A DNA stretch of 64,000 nucleotides from Novosphingobium sp. EMRT-2 (GCF_005145025.1 NZ_CP039695.1:558001-622000), one strand, 5' to 3'; shown: positions 7,790 to 19,021, numbered from the stretch's first letter. A program made the numbers and translations. The notes: generated from the sequence alone by a model not told the origin.

Positions 7790-8251
7790 ATGAACCGTTT
7801 TGATTTCACCCCCTATCGCCGCACCACCGTGGGTTTCGATCGCCTGTTCGACCTGCTCGAACGCCAGGCCCGCGCCAATGCCGGCGATAACTATCCGCCC
7901 TTCAACATCGAACGTCGTGGCGAGGATGCCTACCGCATCACGCTGGCCGTCGCCGGCTTCAAGCCGGAAGACATCGACATTACCGCCCAGCAAAACCTGC
8001 TGGTGGTGAAGGGCGCCAAGCCGGATGCCGAGGACCGTCAGTTCCTCCATGTCGGAATCGCCAATCGCGGCTTCGAACGCCGCTTCGAACTGGCCGATTT
8101 CGTGCGCGTGGAAGCGGCGGACCTTGCCGACGGGCTGCTCACCATCGACCTCGTGCGCGAAGTACCCGAAGCGATGAAGCCCAAGAAGGTGCTGATCGGC
8201 GAACAGAAGCCGCTGAAGGTGATCGAAGGCGATACCAGCGCCGCCGCCTGA
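7790..8251 (+). CDS. Hsp20/IbpA-type small heat-shock protein
   Basis: 153 residues with an alpha-crystallin domain from about residue 36 (PPFNIERRGEDAYRITLAVAGF) to 130. The IbpA-type N-terminus (TTVGFDRLFDLLE) is present. The protein holds unfolding proteins for the DnaK system. AGAGGA lies 8 bases before the chosen ATG; the frame extends upstream without similarity. The gene stands alone, with a strong terminator just downstream. Confidence 0.9.
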   Translation: MNRFDFTPYRRTTVGFDRLFDLLERQARANAGDNYPPFNIERRGEDAYRITLAVAGFKPEDIDITAQQNLLVVKGAKPDAEDRQFLHVGIANRGFERRFELADFVRVEAADLADGLLTIDLVREVPEAMKPKKVLIGEQKPLKVIEGDTSAAA

Positions 8252-8278
8252 TCGCTTCCATCCGGTGCCGTGAAATCA

Positions 8279-8307
8279 GGGCGGTCCCTTCGGGGGCCGC
8301 CCTTTTT
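8279..8307 (+). terminator. rho-independent terminator after hsp20
   Basis: GGGCGGTCCC (8279-8288) pairs with GGGGCCGCCC (8293-8302) with one G-T wobble, around a TTCG loop, followed by TTTTT. It lies 28 bases after the hsp20 stop. Confidence 0.9.
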
Positions 8308-8322
8308 GAATCGGGCGAAACT

Positions 8323-9027
8323 CTACCAGGCTTCCGCTACGTCGATCAGCGCCTGCCGGTCGAGAATGGTCACCCGGCCACCCTTCAGCCCGACCAGGCC
8401 ATTTTCGGCCCAGGCCGAAAGCTGGCGGTTGATCTGTTCGCGCGACATGCCGGCGAAGTTGCCCAGCTCCCCCTGGCTCAGCGCAATCTTCAGCTTTCCG
8501 CCGGCGCCGTTTTCCTCGACGTTGGCGTTCTCGGCCATCATCAGGCGCAACAGGAACCGCGCAAGCCGCGGGCCAGAAGTATAGGCCCGGTCCGCCTCGA
8601 TCACCGCGTTGTTCTGGCGCAGGCGGCGGGCCATGGCGCGCAGCAGGCGCAGCGCCAGCCCTTTGTGCAGATCGATAATGTCGGCAAACGCCGTACGGCT
8701 CAGGCAGAGCGCCTCGGTCGGGTCGATTGCCTCGACGCTGGCGGTCCGTTCCCCGCCGTCGAGGAACGCGATCTCGCCCAGCACATGGCCCGGCTCGGCA
8801 TAGTCGAGGATGATTTCCCGCCCGTTCGCGGCCACCATGCTGACGCGCGCAAGGCCTTTGAGGATGATGAAGAGCGTATCGCCCTCTTCCCCCTGCGCCA
8901 TCAGTTCCTGCCCCGGCTTGAACGTCCGCAGGTGCGCGCGGCGGATGATGTCGGATAGCTCCGCCTGCTCGCAATCGGCGAACAGACTTTGCGCGGCCAG
9001 CGTGTCCGCAAGCTTGGCGGCGTCCAT
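8323..9027 (-). CDS. Crp/Fnr-family transcriptional regulator
   Basis: 234 residues. An N-terminal cyclic-nucleotide-binding fold (about 10-130) includes GDTLFIILKGLARV and GEIAFLDGGERTASV, where the ERTASV segment resembles the cAMP-binding RTA motif. A C-terminal Crp helix-turn-helix follows (SQGELGNFAGMSREQINRQL, about 180-205). No FNR-type cysteine cluster is seen, so an oxygen-sensing Fnr role is unlikely. The gene is monocistronic and convergent with hsp20. Target genes cannot be told from the sequence. Confidence 0.88.
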   Translation of the reverse strand: MDAAKLADTLAAQSLFADCEQAELSDIIRRAHLRTFKPGQELMAQGEEGDTLFIILKGLARVSMVAANGREIILDYAEPGHVLGEIAFLDGGERTASVEAIDPTEALCLSRTAFADIIDLHKGLALRLLRAMARRLRQNNAVIEADRAYTSGPRLARFLLRLMMAENANVEENGAGGKLKIALSQGELGNFAGMSREQINRQLSAWAENGLVGLKGGRVTILDRQALIDVAEAW

Positions 9028-9175
9028 CGTTCAGTGTCCCCCAGCATTACCCCGAACGGATTACGGGAATCCGCTCCACCGAGGACAGATAGCCAGAGGA
9101 AACCGGCTTTGGCCAGTGCCTAAAGTTAACAAACGGTGCCGATTTGCGCCCGCGGCCGCACTGGCACGGCCTGTT

Positions 9176-10819
<1,644 letters not shown>

Positions 10820-11002
10820 TTAGCGTCAGAGGTTGAATGGACGCAAGCGGTTACCGGAGAAATTGCTCCGGCAGTCCACAAGCTGGATGATTGCGGCCGT
10901 GGGCGGCCGCTGAAATCGGTCAATCGGCAACAAGCAAAGCGCCCGCCCCGCAAGCCCGGAGAGGGATGCGGGATCGGTGCGCGCTCTCTTGCCGGGTAAC
11001 GG

Positions 11003-11404
11003 TTACTGCTTCGCGGCACCCTTGAGCGGGTCGGCCGGAACCGTCGCGGGCGCGGGTGCGCTGCCTTGAACGGGCGCGGCGGCGGGCTGCTGACCCTGCG
11101 CCGGCGCCAGCGGATCGGCCTTGGGCGCGGCCGGAACCGAACGGTCGAGCGAGGTGTCGATCGTGCTCCCCGAACTGGTCCTGACGGCCAGCGCGGCCAG
11201 CGCGATGCTCAGCACCACGAAGGCCGTGGCCAGGATCGTCGTCGCGCGCGTCAGGAAGTCCGCCGCGCCGCGCGCCGACATGAAGCCCGAAGGGCTGCCG
11301 CCAACGCCCAGGCCGCCGCCTTCGGACTTCTGGATCAGGATGACACCGACCAGCGCGGCCGCGACCAGCGCCTGCACGACGGTAAGGAATATGAAAAGCG
11401 ACAT
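11003..11404 (-). CDS. secG: preprotein translocase subunit SecG
   Basis: 133 residues, the small accessory subunit of the SecYEG inner-membrane channel. Two hydrophobic helices (about 2-22 and 52-73) flank the conserved LIQKSEGGGLGVGG loop and FLTRATTILA. The C-terminal tail is a Pro/Ala-rich extension of about 55 residues, common in this group of bacteria. ATG 11404 is chosen because it begins directly with the first helix. Confidence 0.93.
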   Translation of the reverse strand: MSLFIFLTVVQALVAAALVGVILIQKSEGGGLGVGGSPSGFMSARGAADFLTRATTILATAFVVLSIALAALAVRTSSGSTIDTSLDRSVPAAPKADPLAPAQGQQPAAAPVQGSAPAPATVPADPLKGAAKQ

Positions 11405-11486
11405 GATGTTCTGCCTGAAACGATTGGGGCGCATGTAGGCCGCGAACCCGCCGATGGCAAGGCACCGGCTGAGGCTTGGCTGGCGC

Positions 11487-12257
11487 TCAGGCTTCGCCCG
11501 TGCCCGCGGCGGCGATGATTGGCAGGAACGCTTCCGCGGTCAGGCTCGCCCCGCCCACCAGCGCGCCACCCACGTCGGCGGCGGACAGCAAGTCGGCGGC
11601 ATTGCCGGCATTGACCGACCCGCCATAGAGAATGCGCACCTTGTCCGCCGCTTCGCCATAGGCCGCGTTGAGCCGCGCGCGCACGGCGGCGTGCATCGCG
11701 ATCACGTCTTCCACAGCGGCCACGCGGCCGGTGCCGATCGCCCATACCGGTTCATAGGCGACGGCGATCTTGCCCGCCGCAGCAGCGGCCAGCGCTTCGT
11801 CGCCCACCGGCAGGGATTCGGAGACCTGACCGGAAACCACGGTTTCGGCCTTGCCGGCATCACGCTCTTCCAGCGTCTCGCCCACGCAGACGATGATCGC
11901 CAGCCCTGCCGCCAGCGCGGCATCGGCCTTGGCACGCACGGCGGCATCGGTCTCGCCATGATCGCGACGGCGTTCGCTATGCCCCAGAATCACGAAATCG
12001 GCGCCGATGTCCGCCAGCATCGCGGCGGAGACGTCGCCCGTATGCGCGCCCTTCACTTCGGCGTGGCAATCCTGCCCACCGACATTCATCGCGCTCACCG
12101 CCTCGCGCAGCGTGTTGATCAGCGTGAACGGCGGCGCGAGCGCGACTTGCACATCGGGAAAGCGTTCGGCGGCACGGTCGATGGCACGGGCTTCGGCCAG
12201 CATGGCGCGCGTGCCATTCATCTTCCAGTTGCCAACGATGAAAGGCCGATGAGTCAT
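11487..12257 (-). CDS. tpiA: triosephosphate isomerase
   Basis: 256 residues, glycolysis/gluconeogenesis. It interconverts dihydroxyacetone phosphate and glyceraldehyde 3-phosphate. Conserved blocks are VGNWKMNG with the substrate-binding N and K near the start, GHSERR with catalytic His, AYEPVWAIGTG with catalytic Glu, and ILYGGSVN phosphate binding. It lies upstream of secG on the same strand, 82 bases apart. Confidence 0.97.
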   Translation of the reverse strand: MTHRPFIVGNWKMNGTRAMLAEARAIDRAAERFPDVQVALAPPFTLINTLREAVSAMNVGGQDCHAEVKGAHTGDVSAAMLADIGADFVILGHSERRRDHGETDAAVRAKADAALAAGLAIIVCVGETLEERDAGKAETVVSGQVSESLPVGDEALAAAAAGKIAVAYEPVWAIGTGRVAAVEDVIAMHAAVRARLNAAYGEAADKVRILYGGSVNAGNAADLLSAADVGGALVGGASLTAEAFLPIIAAAGTGEA

Positions 12258-12603
12258 AGGCTTCGACTGGTCCCCCTAGCAAAACTCGGATTCGCGCCTC
12301 CTGAACGAAAGTGAGGCGGCCTGAATCGCCGCGCGGCTAACAAACCACGCATAAGAATGCAAAACGGTTCCGCACATTACGGGGGAAAGCGTTCTCTGCC
12401 CGGGCGAAAGCGTTTTGCGCCGCGCCATCCGGGCGCAGGACGCAGCCCCGGCGTGGCCCCAGCGCGACCATTGCAGGATTCGCGTTTGGTCCCTAAGGCA
12501 AGGCCCCTTGATCGCGCGTGTGGCGTGCGCGCCGGCTTTGGCCGGTCGTCGCCCCGCGTGGCGACGTGTTGAACCGAAGTTACAAGATAGGCGATTGCCC
12601 CCG
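12258..12603. other. 346-base divergent intergenic region, tpiA/ppiD
   Basis: No gene is visible here. It separates the divergent tpiA and ppiD genes and must hold both promoters. Two GAAAGCGTT words lie near 12386 and 12411. TTGAACCG at about 12570, just ahead of ppiD, could be a -35 box, but no convincing -10 follows. Confidence 0.5.
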
Positions 12604-14538
12604 ATGCTCGGCTTTTTCCGTTCCTTCCTCAAATCGCGCCTCGGCGTGATTCTGGCGCTGGTGTTCCTGGCGCTGATCGCCCTGGCTTTCGCCGGCGCGG
12701 ACATCACCGGCAGCCGCTTCGGCGGCGTAGCGGGCGGCGACCGCGCGGCCTCCGTCGGCGGCGATCGCATCGGCATCGGTGATCTGGGCAAGACCGTGAC
12801 ACGCGCGTTCGAAGCCGAACGGCAGCAGGCGCCCACGCTGACGATGAAGGACTTCCTCGAACAGGGTGCGCTGGACGATGCGCTTTCCAGCATGGTCGAT
12901 CGCACCGCCATGCTCGAATGGGGCAAGAAATACGGCATCGTCGCCAGCAGCCGGCTCATCGATAGCGAAATCGCCAAGATTCCGGCATTTCAGGGGCCGG
13001 ACGGCAAGTTCAGCCAGACCACCTACAAGCAGCTCATCGCCCAGCGCGGCCTGACCGAAGCGGGCGTGCGCAACGATATCGGCCAGGGCCTTGTCGCCCG
13101 CCAGATCCTGGTGCCCGCCGGGTTCGGCGCGACCATGCCGCGCGACGCCGCGATGCGCTATGCCGCGCAGATCAAGGAACGCCGCGACGGCGTGATCGCC
13201 ACGATCCCCTCGCTGGCCTTCGCGCCGAAGCAGCCGGCCACCGATCAGCAGCTCGATGCCTTCTACAAGGCCAACCTCGGCCGCTATCGCCAGCCCGAAC
13301 GCCGCACCGTGCGCTATGCCTTCCTCGACGAAGCCGCGCTCAAGAACGTGCCGGCGCCCACCGACGGCGAAGTGGCAGAACGCTACAAGCTTAACGCGGC
13401 GACCTATGCCGCTTCCGAAACCCGCACCGTCACGCAGGTCATCGTCCCGACCGAAGCGGCCGCGCGCGCGCTGGCGGCGGAAGTGAGCGGCGGCAAGGCG
13501 ATCGAAGCCGCCGCCAAGGAAAAGGGCCTGGGCGCCACGAAGCTGCCCGACCTGACGCGCGACGCCCTGTCCTCGCAGGCTTCGGACGCGGTGGCAGCCG
13601 CCGTGTTCGCCGCCGCCCAGGGCCAGGTTGCCGCTCCGGCGCGCAGCCCGATCGGCTGGCACGTCATCCGCGTGGATGCGATCGCCCGCAAGCCGGGCAA
13701 GACGCTGGATCAGGCCAAGGCGGAAATCGTCGCGGCGATGACGCTCGAAAAGCGCCGCGCCGCGCTGACCGACATGTCCGCCAAGATCGAGCAGCAGTTC
13801 GAGAACGGCACCAGCCTGAGCGACGTCGCCAAGTCGATGGGCCTTACCGTCCAGACCACCGCGCCGCTGCTCGCGACCGGACAGGTCTTCGGCAAGCCCG
13901 CCGAAAAGGCGCCGGCCGATATCGCGCCGCTGCTTTCGGCCGCGTTCTCGATGGAACGCGAAGGCGAACCGCAGATTTCCGAAGTGCCGGGCAGCGCCAA
14001 GTTCGCACTGTTCGACGTGGGCGAGATCACCGAGGCCGCGCCCGCTCCACTCGCGCAGATCAAGGACGTGGTCGCGCGCGATTACGCCGCCGATCAGGGT
14101 TCCGCCCAGGCCAAGATCGCAAGCGACAAGGTCATGGCCGCGCTCGCCAAGGGCACCCCGCTCGCCGATGCGCTCAAGGCGCTGGGCGTGGCCCTGCCCG
14201 CGCCGCAGGCCGTCAATATGGAACGCCAGCAGCTTGCCGCCGCCGGCGGCCGCGTGCCCGCGCCGCTGGCGCTGATGTTCAGCATGGCGAAGAAGACCAG
14301 CAAGCGGCTGGAAGCGCCGGGCAAGCAGGGGTGGTTCATCGTCACGCTGAACGACATCATCCCCGGCCAGGTCGCCGCCAACGATCCCATGCTGCCCACC
14401 ATCCAGCGCGAGCTGGGCGCGGCGGCCGGGCGCGAGCTGGCCGACGAACTGCGCACCGCCATCCGCAACGAGATCGGCGTCAAGCGCAACGAAACCGCGA
14501 TCGCGGCGCTGCGCAAGCAGTTGACCGGGGGTCAGTAA
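12604..14538 (+). CDS. ppiD: PpiD-type periplasmic peptidyl-prolyl isomerase / chaperone
   Basis: 644 residues. A short cytoplasmic start, one membrane anchor (about 13-31, GVILALVFLALIALAF), then a periplasmic SurA-N/PpiD chaperone region (about 50-190) and a PPIC parvulin-like domain (about 255-360) ending in SPIGWHVIRVD. It assists folding of proteins emerging from SecYEG. ATG 12604 is used because it starts directly before the membrane helix. trpE follows 4 bases after the stop, so ppiD is probably the first gene of the trp transcript, an arrangement seen in sphingomonads. Confidence 0.88.
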   Translation: MLGFFRSFLKSRLGVILALVFLALIALAFAGADITGSRFGGVAGGDRAASVGGDRIGIGDLGKTVTRAFEAERQQAPTLTMKDFLEQGALDDALSSMVDRTAMLEWGKKYGIVASSRLIDSEIAKIPAFQGPDGKFSQTTYKQLIAQRGLTEAGVRNDIGQGLVARQILVPAGFGATMPRDAAMRYAAQIKERRDGVIATIPSLAFAPKQPATDQQLDAFYKANLGRYRQPERRTVRYAFLDEAALKNVPAPTDGEVAERYKLNAATYAASETRTVTQVIVPTEAAARALAAEVSGGKAIEAAAKEKGLGATKLPDLTRDALSSQASDAVAAAVFAAAQGQVAAPARSPIGWHVIRVDAIARKPGKTLDQAKAEIVAAMTLEKRRAALTDMSAKIEQQFENGTSLSDVAKSMGLTVQTTAPLLATGQVFGKPAEKAPADIAPLLSAAFSMEREGEPQISEVPGSAKFALFDVGEITEAAPAPLAQIKDVVARDYAADQGSAQAKIASDKVMAALAKGTPLADALKALGVALPAPQAVNMERQQLAAAGGRVPAPLALMFSMAKKTSKRLEAPGKQGWFIVTLNDIIPGQVAANDPMLPTIQRELGAAAGRELADELRTAIRNEIGVKRNETAIAALRKQLTGGQ

Positions 14539-14542
14539 GCCC

Positions 14543-16096
14543 ATGGTCGATGCGGCGGTGATCGAAAGCGCGCCGGCAGGGACCGGACGGCCCGAAAACT
14601 GGGACGTGGCCCACGCCGCGCTCGCCGATGGCCGTCCCGCGCTGATCTGGCGGCGCCTGATCGCCGATACCGAAACGCCCATCGGGGCCGCGCTGAAGCT
14701 GATCGAACCGGGGCGCGGCGATTTCCTGCTCGAATCCGTGCAGGGCGGCGAAGTGCGCGGGCGCTACAGCCTGCTGGGGCTGGACCCCGATCTGGTGTTC
14801 CGCGCCACCGGCCGCACGGCCGAGGTCAACCGCGCGTGGCGGCACGATCGCGAAGCCTTCGCGCCGCTGCCGGGTGACAGCCTGACCGAACTGCGCGCAC
14901 TGGTGAAGGCTTGCCACATCGATGTGCCGGCGGCGCTGCCTTCGGCGCTCGCCTGCCTTGTCGGCTATTTCGGCTACGAGACCTTCGGCCTGGTCGAAAA
15001 GCTGCCCCGCGCACCGCAAAGCCCACTGGTTCAGCCCGACATGCTGTTCGTGCGGCCGACCGTGGTGCTGGTGTTCGACCGCCTGTCCGACGAACTGTTC
15101 GCCATCGCGCCGGTTTGGGCCGGCGGCGGCGCTTCGCCCGCGCAGGCGCTGGAAACGGCGGGCGAGCGCATCGACGAGGCGCTGCGCCGCCTTGCGCGCC
15201 CCGCGCCGCAGGACGCGCGGCTCGATGCACCGATGGACGTTGCGCTCGCCCCGGCAATGGCGCCCGAAGACTATGCCCGCATGGTCGGCCGGGCGAAGGA
15301 ATACATCGAGGCGGGCGACATCTTCCAGGTGGTGCTGGCGCAGCGCTTCAGCGCGCCCTTCCCGCTGCCGCCGATCGCGCTTTACCGAGCGCTGCGCCGG
15401 ATCAACCCTTCACCGTTCCTCTATTTCCTCGACTTGCCGGGCTTCGCGCTCACCGGTTCCAGCCCGGAAATCCTCGTCCGCATCCGCGATGGCGAAGTCA
15501 CCATCCGCCCCATCGCCGGCACCCGTCCGCGCGGCAAGACGGCGGAGGAGGACCGCGCCAACGAGGAAAGCCTGCTGGCCGATCCGAAGGAACGCGCCGA
15601 ACACCTCATGCTGCTCGACCTCGGCCGCAACGACGTGGGCCGCGTGGCCAAGGCTGGGACGGTCAAGGTCACCGAAAGCTACACCATCGAACGCTACAGC
15701 CACGTGATGCATATCGTCTCGAACGTGGTGGGCGAACTCGATACCGAGCGCGCGGATTCGGTGGATGCGCTGTTCGCGGGCTTCCCGGCGGGCACGGTCA
15801 GCGGCGCGCCTAAAGTCCGCGCCTGCGAGATCATCGCCGAACTCGAACCCGAAACGCGCGGCGCCTATGCCGGCGGCGTCGGCTATTTCGCGCCCGATGG
15901 TTCGGTCGATAGCTGCATCGTCCTCCGAACCGGCGTGGTCAAGGACGGCGTGCTCCACGTCCAGGCCGGCGCGGGCATCGTGGCGGACAGCGATCCCGCG
16001 TATGAACAGCGCGAATGCGAACACAAGTCCGGCGCCCTCTTCGCCGCCGCGCGCGAGGCGATCCGCGTGGCCAGCGATCCGGGCTTCGGGCAGTAG
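14543..16096 (+). CDS. trpE: anthranilate synthase component I
   Basis: 517 residues. Makes anthranilate from chorismate with ammonia supplied by TrpG. The Trp-feedback motif LLES-X10-S is intact (L62-S65, S76). The chorismate-binding half carries the GDIFQVVLAQRF, SPSPFL-like NPSPFLYFL, PIAGTRPRGKT, DLGRNDVGRV and FPAGTVSGAPK blocks. The gene is complete, ending with a TAG at 16094-16096. The partner trpG does not follow directly: an unrelated AT-rich gene is inserted in between. Confidence 0.97.
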   Translation: MVDAAVIESAPAGTGRPENWDVAHAALADGRPALIWRRLIADTETPIGAALKLIEPGRGDFLLESVQGGEVRGRYSLLGLDPDLVFRATGRTAEVNRAWRHDREAFAPLPGDSLTELRALVKACHIDVPAALPSALACLVGYFGYETFGLVEKLPRAPQSPLVQPDMLFVRPTVVLVFDRLSDELFAIAPVWAGGGASPAQALETAGERIDEALRRLARPAPQDARLDAPMDVALAPAMAPEDYARMVGRAKEYIEAGDIFQVVLAQRFSAPFPLPPIALYRALRRINPSPFLYFLDLPGFALTGSSPEILVRIRDGEVTIRPIAGTRPRGKTAEEDRANEESLLADPKERAEHLMLLDLGRNDVGRVAKAGTVKVTESYTIERYSHVMHIVSNVVGELDTERADSVDALFAGFPAGTVSGAPKVRACEIIAELEPETRGAYAGGVGYFAPDGSVDSCIVLRTGVVKDGVLHVQAGAGIVADSDPAYEQRECEHKSGALFAAAREAIRVASDPGFGQ

Positions 16097-16104
16097 GACC
16101 CACC

Positions 16105-17301
16105 ATGTCGCTCATTAAGCTTTGGAAAACTAACCCAGATGGGTTCAATAATTACAAAGCCCGTCAAATCGTAGCGTTTGCCGGCGATGGAAATCTGAGG
16201 GATAACTCAGATTGCAGTAAAGAATTGCGCGAGTACCTTCGATCTGTAAACATAGATAGACTTGCTGAATATGCGTTAGAATGTCTAAATCATGCATTTC
16301 CCGATAGCGGTTTCTTCTTGCAGGACGTTGTAAATGAGCTCGGCCGGCGTTTAGAATTTGACGTTAGCGATGGGCGTTATCGGGGAATACAAGGATCGGT
16401 GGGCTTTGACGGCATCTGGAACATTCCCTCAGGTCCTTCGATCGTCATAGAAGTTAAGACAACAGACACATACAATGTTTCTTTGGATTCTGTCGCCGGT
16501 TATCGGAGCAAACTACTCGACGAAGGCACTCTCGATAAATCCGCATCCGTATTATTTGTAGTCGGACGCAAGGATACAGGTGCTCTTGAGGCTCAAATCC
16601 GAGGTTCCCGTCATGCATGGGATATGCGTGTCGTGGGTGTTGATAGCTTAATTCGACTGGCGCGCGTCAAAGAAAAATCAAATGAAGATCAAACTGTTAC
16701 GCAAATAAGAGAGCTACTAAGACCGTTTGAGTATACTCGTGTGGATAGAATACTAGATGTGGTCTTCAATGCCGCCAACGACGTAACTCAAGACGAACAA
16801 ATGTATGATTCTGAAGAACAAAATGATGGAATCGAACCCAGTCCTACAACGCAGGACAGGACTCCGCAGCAAAAATTGGATGATGTTCGCCTCAAAGCAG
16901 CGGAAGCACTCAATCTAAAGCTGGGGGCAAATCTGATCCGCAAGCGGCAGGCTTTGTTCGAGGACAAAGATGGAAGCGTTCGCGCCTGCATCACCGTGTC
17001 AAAACGCTATGAGAATGCGCTGCAGCCCTATTGGTACGCCTTCCACCCAAAGTGGGATGCCTTTTTGGAAGGCGCCCAGCAAGGATACATGGTATTCGGC
17101 TGCGTCGACCGGAACGACGCATTTGCTATCCCTATATCTGAAATGAGGAAGGTCCTGCCCAGCCTCAATCAAACGATAAAATCAGATGGCAGCGTGTATT
17201 GGCATGTCAAGTTTGCGGACTTTTCAGACGGACTTGTCTTATTTGCCTCAAAGACCGGTGAGAGGTTCTCACTCCAACCTTATCGAATTGAGCTGCAATG
17301 A
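16105..17301 (+). CDS. PD-(D/E)XK nuclease-like protein inserted between trpE and trpG
   Basis: 398 residues, not a tryptophan gene. The centre has a restriction-like active-site signature: GSVGFDGIW with D102, then IVIEVKTTD with E116 and K118, followed by VAGYRSKL. The central block [20 protein letters not shown] and a distinct C-terminal domain (from about 285, [13 protein letters not shown] and [15 protein letters not shown]) look conserved, but I cannot name the family. Base composition differs from its neighbours: 29/60 and 22/60 G+C in 16141-16200 and 16681-16740, against 42/60 in 15601-15660 of trpE. AGGA lies six bases before the ATG. Its TGA overlaps the trpG ATG as ATGA. It is probably a horizontally acquired endonuclease or defence gene riding in the trp operon. 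Confidence 0.8.
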   Translation: MSLIKLWKTNPDGFNNYKARQIVAFAGDGNLRDNSDCSKELREYLRSVNIDRLAEYALECLNHAFPDSGFFLQDVVNELGRRLEFDVSDGRYRGIQGSVGFDGIWNIPSGPSIVIEVKTTDTYNVSLDSVAGYRSKLLDEGTLDKSASVLFVVGRKDTGALEAQIRGSRHAWDMRVVGVDSLIRLARVKEKSNEDQTVTQIRELLRPFEYTRVDRILDVVFNAANDVTQDEQMYDSEEQNDGIEPSPTTQDRTPQQKLDDVRLKAAEALNLKLGANLIRKRQALFEDKDGSVRACITVSKRYENALQPYWYAFHPKWDAFLEGAQQGYMVFGCVDRNDAFAIPISEMRKVLPSLNQTIKSDGSVYWHVKFADFSDGLVLFASKTGERFSLQPYRIELQ

Positions 17302-17882
17302 TCCTCGTCATCGACAATTACGACAGCTTCACCTGGAACCTCGTCCACTACCTGATGGAGATGGGCGCGGAAGTGGATGTCGTCCGCAACGATGCGCTGT
17401 CCGCCGGGCAGGCGATATCCTCTGGCGCGCAGGGGTTCCTGATCTCGCCCGGTCCCTGCACGCCCAACGAGGCCGGGATCAGCCTCGATCTGGTGGGCGC
17501 GGCGGCTGACGCGGGCGTTCCGCTGCTGGGCGTGTGCCTGGGCCATCAGTCGATCGGGCAGTATTTCGGCGGGCAGGTGGTGCGCGGCGGGCTGATGCAC
17601 GGCAAGACCTCGCCCGTCACCCATGACGGCACCGGCATGTTCGCCGGCATCCCCTCGCCCTTCACCGCCACGCGCTATCACTCGCTGATCGTGACCGACA
17701 TTCCCGATGCGCTGACGGTCAACGCCACCTCGGACGATACGCACGTCATGGGCTTCCGCCATCGCGAGCTGCCGATCCACGGCGTGCAGTTCCACCCGGA
17801 ATCGATCGCCACGGAACACGGCCACGCCATGCTGGCGAACTTCCTGCGGCTGTGCGGCGTGGACGCGAAAGTCCCGGCGTGA
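17298..17882 (+). CDS. trpG: anthranilate synthase component II (glutamine amidotransferase)
   Basis: 194 residues, class I glutamine amidotransferase supplying ammonia to TrpE. The oxyanion block is [11 protein letters not shown], nucleophile C80 lies in [15 protein letters not shown], and the His/Glu pair is in [14 protein letters not shown]. The start overlaps the stop of the inserted nuclease-like gene by four bases, and its own stop overlaps the trpD GTG by four. Its translation is therefore now coupled to a foreign gene instead of trpE. It may also serve folate synthesis (PabA), as in many bacteria. Confidence 0.96.
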   Translation: MILVIDNYDSFTWNLVHYLMEMGAEVDVVRNDALSAGQAISSGAQGFLISPGPCTPNEAGISLDLVGAAADAGVPLLGVCLGHQSIGQYFGGQVVRGGLMHGKTSPVTHDGTGMFAGIPSPFTATRYHSLIVTDIPDALTVNATSDDTHVMGFRHRELPIHGVQFHPESIATEHGHAMLANFLRLCGVDAKVPA

Positions 17883-18871
17883 CCGCGCTGCCCCTGGTCG
17901 ACCATCCGCTCGACGAGGACACCGCCGAGCGGGCCTTCACCGCGATTCTCGATGGTGCGGTGGCGGACGAGGCGATCGCCGCCTTCCTCGTCGCGTTGTC
18001 GGAGCGGGGCGAGACGGCGAGCGAAATCGCCGGCGCGGCGCGGGCGATGCGCGCGCGGATGATCCCCGTGCAGGCCCCGGCCAACGCCATCGACGTCTGC
18101 GGCACCGGCGGCGACGGGTACCATACGCTCAACGTCTCCACCGCCGTCAGCCTCGTCGTCGCAGCCTGCGGCGTGCCCGTAGCCAAGCACGGCAACCGTG
18201 CCGCCAGTTCCAAGGCCGGCGCGGCCGACACGCTCGAAGCGCTGGGCCTCAACCTCGATCGCGCCGCTGAAACGGCGGAAGAGACGCTGGCGGACATCGG
18301 CATCGGCTTCCTCTTTGCCGCGCGCCACCACCCGGCGATGGGCCGCATCATGCCGATCCGCAAGGCGATCGGCCGGCGCACGATCTTCAACCTGATGGGG
18401 CCGCTCGCCAATCCGGCGCAGGTATCGCGCCAGCTCGTCGGTATCGCCCGGCCCGCCTACGTGCCGATCTATGCCGATGCGCTGGCCCGGCTCGGCACAG
18501 CGCGTTCCTTTGTCGTCTCGGGCGACGAGGGGCTGGACGAACTCTCGCTCGCCGGTGGCAACGAACTGGCCGACGTGACCGGCGCGGAGATCGTGATGCG
18601 CCGCGTCACGCCGTCCGATGCCGGCCTGCCCACCGCACCGATCGAGGCGATCCGGGGCGGCGATCCCGCGCACAACGCCGAAGCGCTGCGCCGCTTGCTG
18701 CTGGGCGAGCCCGGCGCTTATCGGGACGCCGTCCTCCTCAACGCCGCCGCCGCGCTGATGGTCGCGGGCGAAGCGCGCGACTGGCACGAAGGCGTGGAGG
18801 AAGCGGCCGAGGCGATCGACAAGGGGCTGGCCAAGGCCCTGCTCGATTGCTGGATCGTGGCGCTGCGGTAG
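17879..18871 (+). CDS. trpD: anthranilate phosphoribosyltransferase
   Basis: 330 residues from the GTG at 17879, which overlaps the trpG stop as GTGA. Transfers phosphoribose from PRPP to anthranilate. The PRPP-binding [15 protein letters not shown] loop, the [15 protein letters not shown] block and the HHPAMGRI segment are all present. Upstream in-frame codons lie inside trpG and are not used. A large palindrome separates this gene from trpC. Confidence 0.96.
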   Translation: MTALPLVDHPLDEDTAERAFTAILDGAVADEAIAAFLVALSERGETASEIAGAARAMRARMIPVQAPANAIDVCGTGGDGYHTLNVSTAVSLVVAACGVPVAKHGNRAASSKAGAADTLEALGLNLDRAAETAEETLADIGIGFLFAARHHPAMGRIMPIRKAIGRRTIFNLMGPLANPAQVSRQLVGIARPAYVPIYADALARLGTARSFVVSGDEGLDELSLAGGNELADVTGAEIVMRRVTPSDAGLPTAPIEAIRGGDPAHNAEALRRLLLGEPGAYRDAVLLNAAAALMVAGEARDWHEGVEEAAEAIDKGLAKALLDCWIVALR

Positions 18872-18894
18872 AGGCCGGGATTGCGTGCGCGCCG

Positions 18895-18971
18895 GTGTCT
18901 CGACTTCGCTCGACACGAACGGGAAAGAGATGTTCTTCAACCTCCGTTCGTGTCGAGCGACGTCGAGACAC
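18895..18971. repeat. REP-like palindrome between trpD and trpC
   Basis: Two 28-base arms (18895-18922 starting GTGTCTCGACTTCGCTCGAC, and 18944-18971) are complementary at 27 of 28 positions around a 21-base loop. The motif of TCTCGAC/GCTCGACACGAAC words is like extragenic palindromes scattered through sphingomonad genomes. In RNA it would form a very stable hairpin that could protect or attenuate the trpEGD message ahead of trpC. There is no T-tract, so it is not a classical terminator. Confidence 0.85.
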
Positions 18972-19021
18972 ACCGCACCACCCTCTCGACTTGCCCCGCG
19001 CCGTCCCGCTAAAGCGCCCCG

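Noticed and set aside
14500..14560. Trp leader peptide or attenuator ahead of trpE
   Set aside because: Only 4 bases separate ppiD and trpE, so there is no room for a leader; no run of Trp codons is present.
12580..14682. Leftward open frame of about 700 codons
   Set aside because: Antisense to ppiD, which has clear domains and codon structure; the leftward product has no recognisable motif.
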